64,000 nt of DNA from Piscicola geometra (taxonomy: Eukaryota > Annelida > Clitellata > Hirudinida > Piscicolidae). Positions 1 through 11,200 of this stretch are shown here, piece after piece. Both the position numbers and the translations under genes were made by a program. Numbering within the stretch: position 1 is the first letter of the stretch; each line of letters starts with the position of its first letter. The stretch lies in the NCBI GenBank assembly GCA_943735955.1, contig OX030964.1, forward strand, positions 1,952,575-2,016,574. The letters run 5' to 3'. Below the pieces are notes generated by a model, which was given only the letters and a program-made list of their open reading frames with translations, was not told the DNA's origin and did not search any database.

Positions 1-29
1 AAGAAAATCGGAAAAAGAGTAAAAAATTT

Positions 30-135
30 AAAGAAAGAATAAGTGAAAAATTTAAAGATAGAATAAGTGAAAAATTTAAAGATAGAATAAGTGGAAAATT
101 TAAAGATAGAATAAGTGAAAAATTTAAAGATAGGA
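30..135. repeat. 24-bp AT-rich tandem repeat
   Basis: About four and a half copies of a 24-bp unit containing AATAAGTGAAAAATTTAAAG. No coding content is seen between it and the Q-rich gene that ends at 223. Confidence 0.9.
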
Positions 136-222
136 TTCTAAATTCCCTTTGCGAAGACTGATTAATTAGTTAGAGCCACTCAGAAGCCCACAGCAGCAGT
201 TCCAGCTTCCAGGCAGCAAGTC

Positions 223-1718
223 CTAGTACCCCATGTAGCAGAAGGAAGCAATGGCGACGAGTGAGACACAGGGCAAGATGTGCAGACACGACAGAACCTC
301 TTCGCTCAGGATGCACAACACCGCAGAGGAGAAGATGAAGAGGAGGAAGAGGATGGCGTGCATCGGAAGCACTTCCTTCACTGCCTCTTGCCACACTGTT
401 CTCCTGATGACAGTTTCTCCCGTAGATGTAGGCATTGTGCCTCTGTTGTAGCCACCACTGAAGTCAGGAGAGGACTTTTCCTTGGGCGAAAGTTGCATCA
501 GCGACTGGGAGATGTGTTCACTGGGCAGGTGACCGGGAAGGTGTGGTAGATCCCCGACTGACGAGTATTGACTGAAGGGTGTTTCAGTCGCCGCGTGTTG
601 ATGCAGTTGTTTGTGCAGTTGTTGTGGAGAGTGCTGTGCGGCAGGGTTGTTGTACTGGTCGAAGTGGCTGTAGAAGTCGCCTTGTTGAGGGGCTTTTGCT
701 TGTTGTTGTTGTTGTTGTTGTGGTTGTGGAGGTTGGTAGGGTTGTTGTTTTGGTTGTTGCATAGGTTGGTAGGGTTGTTGTTGTTGTGGTGGTTGTTGCA
801 TAGGTTGGTAGGGTTGTTGTTGTGGTTGTTGCACGGGTTGGTAGGGTTGTTGTTGTTGTGGTGGTTGTTGCATAGGTTGGTAGGGTTGTTGAAAAGAGTT
901 GAAGGTGTCTCCTTGGTGTTGTGATGAGTCACTCAAACTGAGATCAGTTGTCGTCACAAACGACTGTGTGTTGGCGAAGCATCTTCAATCATAAACTATT
1001 TCACCTTTCATCCCACCTAACGAGCACCAATGCCATCAACTTTACTGCTAAACCTTGCTACCACACATCATACCATGCCATCCACCCTCACACTCCATCT
1101 CACTACATCCTAACAAACACCACAACACCACTACACTTTCCTCCACCACTCACCCTTCTTCACTACTACACCCTTCTCCACTACTACACCCTTTTCCACT
1201 ACTACACCCTTCTCCACTACTACACCCTTCTCCACCGTATCTTTCCACCACTACATTCTTCTACCACTACCACTACACCCTCTTCCACCACATCCCTTCT
1301 CTAGCACCAAATCCTTCCAGTACCACAACTTTTCACCACCACACCTTCCACCACTACCACAACATCCATCCACCACCCCCTCATCCTTCCACCCCTCCTC
1401 CCCTTTTCCACCACCCTTTCATCCCTCCACCACCACCCTCCACCACCCCCTCATCCATCCACCACCACTCTCCAACACCCTCTCATCCATCCACCACCAC
1501 CCTTCACCACTTCCTCATCCATCCACCACCATCCTCACCTGGAACGAGAGACCCTCTGGTGAGTAGGCAGCAGCCGTGTTGTGTTCGAAAGGGATCGAGT
1601 GTGTGTTGAAGACGCCAGCTTGGATGTCATTGGTCGCTGCCCCTGTGTAGACCTGCTGTGATTGGCTGCTGCTTGCGAAGTCCTGATTGGTCGAAAAGTT
1701 TCCTTGTTCGTGACTCAT
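223..1718 (-). CDS. Pro/Gln-rich protein with C-terminal membrane hairpin (2 exons: 1718..1539, 963..223)
   Basis: I do not recognise the family. Exon 1 (1718..1539) ends at a CAG|GTGAGG donor and exon 2 starts after a CAG at 966..964. Both junctions are phase 0, giving about 306 residues with a stop at 225..223. The N-terminus is Ser/Thr/Asn-rich. Next come repeated QPYQPMQQPP-type units and a poly-Q run. The C-terminal ~45 residues hold two hydrophobic stretches (around HAILFLLFIFSSAVLCIL and CVSLVAIASFCYMGY) separated by a short SEE turn, which suggests a tail-anchored or hairpin membrane protein. The ATG at 1718 is the first in frame, but a good acceptor (CCCCCTGCAG) lies just upstream near 1762, so further 5' exons are likely. 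The frame is open back to about 1870 without an ATG. The repeats suggest a disordered, prion-like N-terminal region; that is inference. Confidence 0.6.
964..1538 (-). other. Intron of the Q-rich gene, CCACC/CACTAC low complexity
   Basis: Read on the plus strand this is almost entirely C/A/T sequence, including an 18-bp tandem unit CACTACTACACCCTTCTC (about 1140..1235) and later CCACCACCC runs. Plus-strand open frames here are repeat read-through. Confidence 0.7.
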
Positions 1719-1989
1719 GGTCAGTGTAGTGGTAGCTGTTGTGGAGAAGGCACTATCTGCAGGGGGAGGTGGCTTGTGAGGGTTGCTAGCGTTGGTGTTT
1801 GTGAAGTTGTTCAAATATTCAAAAAATAAATAAATCCAAATAGAAAAAATGTCCGTTAATAACTTCTTTCAGAGACGCCCAAAAAGATACACCGATGCAA
1901 ATCAGCTCGCAAACTCAATCATTCATGGTCGACTCGTGTTGTTGTTGTTATGCACGAGTCTGGAGGAGGATGTTTGCAGCAAGACAGCT

Positions 1990-2170
1990 CGGCTGTATAT
2001 AAGCCCCGTTGGAAAGTTCGAGAGGCTGGATGCAGGCGAACTGCCTCTCTACGCCGTTGATTTCCTCGGGTTGGCGATCGCTTCTGTAGCCTTGATGGAG
2101 GCTCATGTGCCACTAAGACTGACCTGCCAATGCTTTGACCACTCTTTATTTTATATAGCATTGAAAATAA
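1990..2170. promoter_or_regulatory. Possible promoter with two opposed TATA-like boxes
   Basis: A plus-strand TATATAAG lies near 1998. A minus-strand TATATAAAATA lies near 2156..2146, upstream of the minus-strand Q-rich gene. The interval is less AT-rich than its flanks. A minus-strand donor-like GGCAG|GTCAGT follows the second box, so a 5' UTR exon here is conceivable. This rests only on sequence motifs. Confidence 0.25.
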
Positions 2171-2299
2171 AGCATCTTTCATACTTGCAGGAAGTCCATG
2201 TGTGTGAAAAAGCGTTGTGTGTTGCTTTTGTGGGATGCGATTGTGGGATTCCATTGATTATTTTCATCTTTTGTGAATGCAATTCCTTCGTTTAAATAC

Positions 2300-3190
2300 A
2301 CGATCAAATGAATTTTGAAAATCACTCCTTAGAAGAAGATTTGAAAAAAATCGTTTCAATTATCAGAATATCTATTTATTTAACTTCTGCGCTAAATAGA
2401 AACGACTCACTCCGAAAACAAAAACATTTAGGCTATTTATGAAATTAATTCATCTCGGAAACCCATTAAATTTTAACCCATCCATCCATCCATCCATCAA
2501 AAGGATGAAAATTGAGCGCATCCTTATCTCAATCATCTTTTTCTGCACTCTGCAAAGTTTGTGAATTTCTATAAATTCTAGGCGAGAGTAGACTTTATAC
2601 TGATTACACTATTCACATGCATACCCGTATCCAACATTTGAGCCCCGTCAGAAAAACTACATGCTGCCACCTTCTTTTCTTTTTATTTATTTGAAAAGCG
2701 TGAGTGCTTAGTAATGTGTTTAAAAGCCATAAGATGCATTGTCTTTTAAAGGTCTCATGCTTGCCTCCACAAAATCCATGCATAAAACGTAATAGCTTTT
2801 ACAAGTTATTTTAGAGCCAACAAAGTGCGAATTGTAAATGGTGTTTTACGGCATTGAAGACATTTTGAGATGCATTTCTGTCAACACATCGTATTGTATC
2901 GCACTAACTTATCAAATGTCAAAGTTTATTTTCAGCATTAAACACAATTATCGTTCCACATAGACAATCAATGTCACATTACAAAAATGCTAGTTTATTT
3001 TATTGAGATTCTAAGAGAATTTCACAATATCTTAGGATATCTTAGAAATTCTGGTCGCATGCATAAATCTCTAAAACCAGATCCTATTTGATTCCAGATT
3101 GTTTTCCACGGCACTTGATGGTTTTCTATAGGCAACTTTTTCTATATTACATTTTAATTGAGATTTATTTTATTTTGATTTTTTCTGTAT
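2300..3190. other. AT-rich intergenic sequence
   Basis: No gene, RNA or structured element could be supported. It holds only a short (CATC)n tract near 2477..2498. Confidence 0.6.
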
Positions 3191-3194
3191 ACCG

Positions 3195-3560
3195 AGTCAT
3201 TCTACCATAATCTTTTTACTTGTTTTGTCTTTGTTGAAGATGACTTGTACCGCATACATTTAGTTTTTTCATCATGGTATGTGAACGACTTACGAATAAT
3301 GCCTATTTTGACCCTGGGAGCGATTTCATATTTAGAATTAGGATCCTTGTCGACAATTACTCCTAGGTCTCTCTCTTTGTCTGCCTCTTGTATCTCGGTA
3401 GTGTTCCATTCGATCGTCATTTTATGAGCTGGTGTTGCTGTTCTGCTATTCAACGTCTTGCATTTGTCTGCATGAAATGTAAGAGCCCTTTGTTACACCC
3501 TGCTTGTAACATTCTCGTAAAACTCCAACGATTATCTGCAATGTGTCTTCTTCGCTTTCG
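3195..3560 (-). mobile_element. Non-LTR retrotransposon reverse-transcriptase fragment
   Basis: Read on the minus strand, the frame contains FHADKCKTLN, then EADKERDLGVIVDKD and GIIRKSFTYHDE. This is the conserved block downstream of the catalytic FADD motif in CR1/Jockey-like reverse transcriptases (pattern 'DKCK.L...EKDLGV.VD...GIIRRSF.Y'). It is a short decayed fragment with no RT catalytic core, lying between genes. Confidence 0.75.
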
Positions 3561-4029
3561 ATATTCTATAAATCTACAAATTAATTACATGTGGATGATT
3601 TTATTTTTTAAAGTGGTCGACTAAATTTGGGAAATTTCTGCATAATGTAAACAGATAGAACGTTTACCATTTAGATGTTTAAATTAATATGTATAATTTA
3701 CATGTTAAAATATTATTTTTTTATTAAATTTTTGTTGTTGTAATATTGAAAAAAAAACTATCGGAAAGGTTTAACTAAACTCACTCTGACATTTTTGTCT
3801 TTTCCACTAAAAATCTCGATACTTTCAAAGCATGTGTGGCGCATTGAACAACATGAACTTTTTCCTTAGGCAGCTCTCTCAATTAACAAACTTAAATCAT
3901 CATCATCATTTCTATTGCTTCTGCCACCATCACTGATGAGCAGATGCCATGAAGGAGGAAAGCACAGGCGACAAAATCATTTGCCAGCGCTACACTGGAG
4001 GTCTGTAGTGAGAAAGGCTGTTGAGTGGC

Positions 4030-4212
4030 TTGTGTGTGTGGAGGCAGTGTGGTTGGTGTGTGTATGCAGGTAGTGTGGTTGGTGTGTGTGTAGGCAGTTT
4101 GGTTGGTGTGTGTGTAAGCAGTGTGGTTGGTGTGTGTGCAGGTAGTGTGGTTGGTGTGTGTGTAAGCAGTGTGGTTGGTGTGTGTGTAAGCAGTGTGGTT
4201 GGTGTGTGGAGT
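4030..4212 (+). repeat. 24-bp GT-rich minisatellite
   Basis: About seven copies of a 24-bp unit of the form GGTTGGTGTGTGTGTAAGCA(GTGT), with small variants. It lies just upstream of the first candidate exon of the EGF gene. Confidence 0.9.
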
Positions 4213-4349
4213 AGTTAGGTGGACTCATACTTTTTGAGAAAACAATATTGCTCCATGAAAAATTAATCGAAAAAATATATAAAAATTTGTGAAAAAAAGT
4301 GTAAATGAAAATCAATTTCGATATGACACACAGCACTTAATTATTTCAG

Positions 4350-4430
4350 AAGCAACAAACTCGACGCAAGATTCCAGCGTTCTTCCGCCATGCCATCGAC
4401 AAAGACAAAAAATCCGGAGAGGAAGAGCTG
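4350..4430 (+). CDS. Candidate upstream exon of EGF gene (81 nt)
   Basis: A good acceptor (TTATTTCAG) precedes 81 nt that end at GAGCTG|GTGAGC. Read in phase 0 the exon is Lys/Glu-rich and helical-looking (FRHAIDKDKKSGEEEL). It is also open in phase 1-1. Length and splice sites are convincing, the reading phase is not settled, and I see no domain. It is the most 5' exon I can attach to the EGF gene; the signal peptide was not found. Confidence 0.4.
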
Positions 4431-4576
4431 GTGAGCCTCTTGAAGCATGATTACCTTGCGTACTTTTCAGCGCGTTATGACGGTCAACATTTTCAAAATT
4501 AAAAACTTTATCTATTGGACAATTATTTCCTCGAAAACAACAAATGCTTCTAACACTTGCCTGCCCATAACTCTAG

Positions 4577-4693
4577 TAAGCTGCAAGGTGAACATGTGTG
4601 ACCAGACGTCCACCGTGTGCAAGATCATGCCGACCAAGTACGTCTGTGACTGCAAGACCGGCTTCGTCAGGAAGGACAACTTATCGTGCGATG
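4577..4693 (+). CDS. EGF exon 1
   Basis: Phase 1-1, 117 nt. Its six cysteines include SCKVNMC and YVCDCKTGF. It lacks the DVDEC calcium-binding start found in later modules (it begins VSC). Donor is GATG|GTTTGT. Confidence 0.7.
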
Positions 4694-5202
4694 GTTTGTG
4701 AAGCGATGATGAGGATGATGATAATGATGATGATAATGAGGGTGATGAAGATGAGAATAATGATGATAATGAGGGTGATGAAGATGATGATAATGAGGGT
4801 GATGAGGATGATGATAATGAGGGTGATGAGGATGAGGATGATGATAATGAGGGTGATGAAGAATATTGAGGAAAGTCATCTTTAGTTGTGAGACGGCTCA
4901 CTGATCACAACTTTCGTATTCTTCAGACGTCAACGAGTGCACCCAAGCTGGCGGCCGCAGACACCATTGCGACCGCCTCACCACTGACTGCATCAACAAA
5001 CCCGGAGCGTACCACTGCGACTGCAAGACCGGCTACACAAAACACAACCTCACTTCTTGTAAAGGTCTCTGTCATTCAGACTCTCTTCATTTGAGTTGTA
5101 TACTTTTTTAAGGCTTTATGTATTTTGAAATAATAAATATAAATTTTTATCTTGATCTTTTTATTTGATTTTGCTCAAAGAAGTGGACGAATGCGCTTCT
5201 AC

Positions 5203-5234
<32 letters not shown>

Positions 5235-8200
5235 CGAGCATTATTATAGTGGCGTATAACCCGAACGGGCTTCCAGGCCACTTAGGCTGCATATTTTCAC
5301 TTGCGCCTTCGGGTTACTAGGGCATTGGTTGCACTTGAACCTAAGACCTTTCATTATTGGTCAAGCCGAGAGTCGTTGCCGACTCAGCTACCCGTTCTAC
5401 AAGCCACCTTTGAGACAAACGGTCGACCGTGTGCTAGAAGTTCTGTTGCAAATCTATAAAGAATGAAAAATTTATTGATGAAATGCAACTTTGAAAAGGA
5501 GGAATATATTTTCAACCAAATTTATTCAACTATTTTCTGTAACGCAAAACAATAAAATAGGTTTTTAAAAAAATTAATTTCGTTAAATTTAGATAATTGC
5601 GTTACATTTTTTAACCGAAATTTGAAATTTTAAGAGGCTCAAGTCGAAAGTTAACTTAGATGAAAGCACAGCTCCAAAAATACTACAAACTTACTAAAAA
5701 CGGTAGCTATTAAATTAGGAAAATAGGTTTAAATTCTAATATTATGTTCTGAAAAAATATAAGTATTTTTGAGATAAAAACTTGAGCTGTGCTCTAATCT
5801 ACGTTAACTTTCGGTCAACGCGTTAACCAATTAACGACTATTAACATTTGTAAAGCCGTTAACATCTGTAAAGCCGTTACCATTTGTAAAGCCGTTAAAT
5901 ATTTTAATGCATTAAAACAAATTTACCGCATTTAAAAATTATAATGCATTTAATGGTCAAGAATTGCCACATAATAAGACTCCCGGTTAAAAAATTTCCC
6001 AGAAAAATTAAAGAGTTAAAGAAACTATAAGAAAAGAAAATCTCAAACCTATACAGCATTCACCAAACATATGTAACTTCAGATTCTAAAGATGAAGATA
6101 CCTCAATGATTACTAAGTCAATCATTGAACGTTATAGAACAGAATCTGAGATAAGCTTTGAGAGTTTATTTTTTGTTTGATGGCAACAACACGAAAGAGC
6201 ATAAACGGTTTAACTCTTTCATATGTGGATTACCTTTTTGCTTGAGTAACTGGCTCAAAAATGATGTGTGACAACTGCATTTTTTATCATTTATGGATTC
6301 ATTTTTTTCTTTAAAATGTGGATTACTTTTATTAAAAATTTATGATAAAATTTATATTACAATTGTGAGAAATAAATTTTAAATACCATTGTATACTAAT
6401 GTCAAATATTCTAAAAACCTTGCTTTAAAATACGATTACGCACGATTAAAATTTTTAATCGAACGATTAACAGCGAATAAAAACGTTTATAAATCTTTCA
6501 AGCTCAATAATTTGAACCCAACGAGGAATACTTTTCAACGAAATTTATTCAACTACTTTCTTCAACGCAAAACAATAAAATAAGTTTAACTAATTTAATT
6601 CCGATAAATTTAGTTAATTCCGATAAATTTAGTTAATTCCGATAAATTTAGTTAATTCCGATAAATTTAGTTAATTCCGATAAACTTAGTTAATTCCGAT
6701 AAATTTAGTTAATTCCGATAAATTTAGTTAATTCCGATAAATTTAGTTAATTCCGATAAATTTAGTTAATTCCGATAAATTTAGTTAATTCCGACAAATT
6801 TAGTTACTTCCGATAAATTTAGTTAATTCCGATAAATTTAGTTAATTCCGATAAATTTAGTTTATTCCGATAAATTTAGTTAATTCCGGTAAATTTAGTT
6901 AATTCCGATAAATTTAGTTAACTCCGATAAATTTAGTTAATTCCGATAAATTTAGTTAACTCCGATAAATTTAGTTAATTGCGTTAAATTTTTTAACCGC
7001 GTTGAAATTTTAAGCGGCGTAAATCGAAAGTTAACTTAGATGAAAGCACAGCTCCAAAAATAATACAAACTTACTAAAAAACGGTAGCTATTAAATTAGG
7101 AAAATAGGTTTAAATTATAATATTATGAACATAAAAAATATAATTATTTTTTTAATAACAAACTTTTATAAATCTTTTAAGTTCGATAATTTGACCAAAC
7201 TCCAGACGTGGACGAATGCGCCAATAAGACAAACAATTGTGATCTTACAACATCCACGTGTAAAAACACGCCCGGCTCTTACGACTGTTCTTGCAAACAA
7301 GGTTTCAAGAAAAATAGTAACCAAAAGTGCCAAGGTTGGTTAAGAAAATACAACTCAAATAATTCAAAATTATCAAAAAACGTTAATAACTTAGCATTTA
7401 AATTAGACAAAATAGATTCAAATTCTAACATTATTTACATGAAAAATGAAAAAACCTCTATCTGAATGTATCACCCCGTTCATACACTGTACGAATGTAT
7501 AGCTTTGAGAGTAGTTTTATTGGCCAGCCTTTGTTCATGTTTGTGTGTGTGTGTGTTACATTTGTGTGTGTTACATGTGTGACTCGTAGAATACGTGTGC
7601 GTATCTGTAATAAATCAAATTTATGAAATAGAAATAAGTTTTTTTTACAAAACTGAAACGATATAAAAATAGAAATGCTAGGTCTTCAAATAAACGAAAA
7701 CTAAGAAAAATATTGGCAAGAATTGAAGTTTTTAAAATTTCATTAATTTTTTTTAAACTTTGCAAAAATGAAAATATGTTTTCCAAATTTTTGAAGCAAA
7801 AGCAAAGACCATATCTGAGACTTTAACATTCATGCATTAATAAGCGTTGGCCAATCAAACTACTCTCAAAGCTATACATTCATGCATTGTATGAATGGAG
7901 TGATGCATTCAAAAATAGGTCTAAAATTAAATTATTTGTAAAATAAAAAACATTTATAAATATTTTAAGTTCGATAATTTGACCAAACTCCAGACGTGGA
8001 CGAATGCGCCAACAAGACAAACAATTGTGATCTTACAACATCCACGTGTAAAAACACGCCCGGCCATTACGACTGTCTATGCAAACAAGGTTTCAAGAAA
8101 ATTAATCTCCAAAAGTGCCATGGTTGGTTAATGAACTATATTTGATATAATACAAAATAAGCAAAAAAGGTAATAAATTAGCTATTAAATAAAAATGGAA

Positions 8201-11200
8201 ATAGATTTAAATTCTAATATGATTTACATAAAAAATAAAAGACCTTTCTCCAAAGGCATAGCTTAGAGAGTACCGTAAAATACTAGATATTTCGTACACC
8301 CTTTATTTTCGTCACTATCATTTTCCGAAAAATTAATTTTTTTTGCTACATCAATAAATAAAAACCAGAATGTCTATGGTGGTAATTATGGCGGACAATA
8401 AAAATTCTCGTAACTGAATTTTAATAATATAATCATATTATTTTTGAACTTTTCATTCATCATCATTATCATCATGCCCGTGACTGAGGTAGGAAATAAG
8501 GAAGAAGAGGCAGCTATTGTCCGCCCTTTAGTTCTGTTGTTAGCAGCGTTGAGAAGACTGCTCAAGGGAAGAGGCGTCCACTCTTTCACGTTGTCCATCC
8601 AGCTCTTTTTCTGACGGCCTCGACGACAATTTCTTTGTAGCGTGCCTTGTAGCACCGTCTTGGACACTGAATCGTGCCTGATAACGTAGTCAAACCAATT
8701 CAACTTTCGACGTTTGACAATTGCTAGAAGAGTTTCTTGTTGTCCAACCAGTGCTGTTGTAATCTGATAGACGTAGTTGTTGGTTCTGTGCTCCAAGTAA
8801 GAGATGCCGTGGAGTTTACGGAGACATTTAGATTCAAGGACCTGTATCTTGCGTTCTGCTTCCGCGTTAAGCGTCCAGATCTCATATCCGTAAAGAAAGA
8901 TACTGAGCTCCAGGTTGTAGTGTAGGAATTACACATTTTTTAGTTCGTAATTTCTGTTCAAGGGGTTTAAAATTCTCTTGGCGGCGCCCATCTTTTCTCC
9001 AAGGATTAGGAATCGAAACCATGACTTATGACTATAAGCCGCGAGTCGTTAACCACTTTACCATCCGTTCACCTATTTATTAGCTCTTCATCAAAGTTGT
9101 AATCTTTCGTTATGTGAAGCAAACCTTCGTGCCAAACGCGGTCAAAAGCTTTTTTAAAGTCTGTAAAGTTGTGGTAGTTGTTGGTGTTGCAGGTGTTTTT
9201 CTGTGATCAGCCTGCGTTGAAGATCTGCTCTACAGTGCTTCGCCCAGCTCTGAATTTAGCCTGTTCTTCAGCTAGAATTTCTTCAACCTTGTTTCTCAAT
9301 CTGTTCAGGATTATCCGTCGCATTACCTTGATAGGATGGCTGATGAGACAGATGGTTTGGTAATTTTTACAAAGTTTGATGTTACCCTTCTTATGTATAG
9401 CGATTATCAGCGATTGGGTCCGTTCCTTGGGCCATTTATTCATCTCCCAAATTCTCTAGAATAATATTGTCATTGCTGCAGTTGTTGCTTCTTCTCCGTG
9501 TTTGATCAGTTCCGTTCGATCGTGTTTTCCTGCTTTCAGGTGACGCACGGCCTCTTCCACTTCTGCCTCCTGTATGGAATCATCGCTTCTTTGAGACATA
9601 AAATAACTTTGAAAAAACTGGAGTTAGTTTCAAGGGGGGTAGTTGTGAAGTTCGCGACAGTATTCAGTCCATCTTTTGTGCGTTGCTTTCCTCAGAACGT
9701 GTCCTCGAGCGTCTGCAACAATGTTTGCTTCGGAAAGACTTGTTTTTGGGAGGGCCTTGAGAGTGCTATAAGCCCTCTTGCAGCTTCCTGTCATTTATGT
9801 CTCTTTCAATTTTGCTGCATTGGTCTTATATCCACTCTTCTTTAGTCTTTCTCACCTTTCTCCGCACTTCTCGGTTTGCGTTTTGGTATTATAAGCGAAA
9901 AAACTGGCTGGTGTTTTTTTGGGTCTTAATTTTCTTCTCTTGTCACAGAGTTGCAAGACCACAGTAGTCATCGAAGCCTTTTCGTTTTGCGTTCTCTACC
10001 TAAAACTTCTTCGGCTCATGATAGCAGGACGTCTTTCATATTGTTGGCAAGGGCGTTGATGTTCAAGACGACGAGGTTGAGTGGTGCAAACTTCCCGCCA
10101 ATCTGTGCCTTGAATGCCTCTGCAACGGGGGGGTTCTTCAGTTTCTCTAGATCAACTCTAATGCGAGGTTTGTTGGTGGTGCGCTTGCTGTTCAATTTGA
10201 GAACTAAGTTGTGGTCGCTGCCAACGTCAGTCCCAAGGAACGATATTGTGTTCGCTTAGTTGATGCTAGATTTGTATCTTTGGGGCATCATAATGAAGCC
10301 AGTTTATTTGTGTATTTAACCGTTTGGAAAATGCCAGGTTGTTGTTCTGGATTGTTTGTGTGGGTGAAGAGTGTTGGTCAGAGTGAGTTGATGGCTTCTT
10401 GCAAACTCTAGAAGTCGAAGTCCTCTATCGTTGGTTTTCCTGTGCCGAATCGCTTTACAGTGCCTGCCCAGTCTTGGTAGGCATCAAGTCCTACTTCCGC
10501 GTGAACTTTCATAAATGAAAATATAATCATTAGAAAGTTAAAAAATATTTTAAAATTAGATTTCGCTAGCATTCATGGCAAAATAAGACAAAGAACTTCA
10601 ATATTTATTGATTTAGAGTTTTTGGTAATTAGTTGAAATTATACCTCTTATTTCGTACATGTGAACAAACAATTACAGTGAAACATTTTTTAAAGAGAAT
10701 TTTTTACTTATTTAAAGAGGGGATTTATCAATTTGGTGAAATGATGAAAAACGTTGGAAGCCTAACCGGCATGGTAAAATATGGAGCAAAAAGATCGGGG
10801 AGTCGGTTTATCGTGGGCAGGGAGGCATGGAAAAGCTTGATTGTAGGAAAGATAATGTATGGTATTGCAGCAGTTGGTTGGTCAGCTAAGGAGAGAAAGA
10901 AGTTAGAGGTTTTGCAGACTAAGTTTGGGAGATGGATATGGGGGGTAGAGACCAGTGTTAGGAATGTTGTAGTACATGGTGAAACAGCCTGGAGTACATT
11001 CTGGGAAAGAGAGGCTAAGGTCATGACAGACTTTGTGATTAGGACATTAGAGGGAAAAGATATAGTAGGAAGAGTAGGTAGAGCATGTGTAGAGGAGATA
11101 GGTAAGAAATCTAAATGGTGGAGAGGTGTAGCCAACTTAGGAAAAAAATTGGGTGTGGAGGTTATGAGCCGAATGGTACGTGGAGGGAAAGGCGCACGAG

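Noticed and set aside
1849..2295. 148-residue plus ORF starting MSVNNFF
   Set aside because: No splice structure, domain or codon pattern; it overlaps the likely upstream region of the minus-strand gene and contains a TATA-like box.
9498..10411. Plus-strand ORFs of 66-115 residues
   Set aside because: They are opposite-strand shadows of the degenerate minus-strand LINE.
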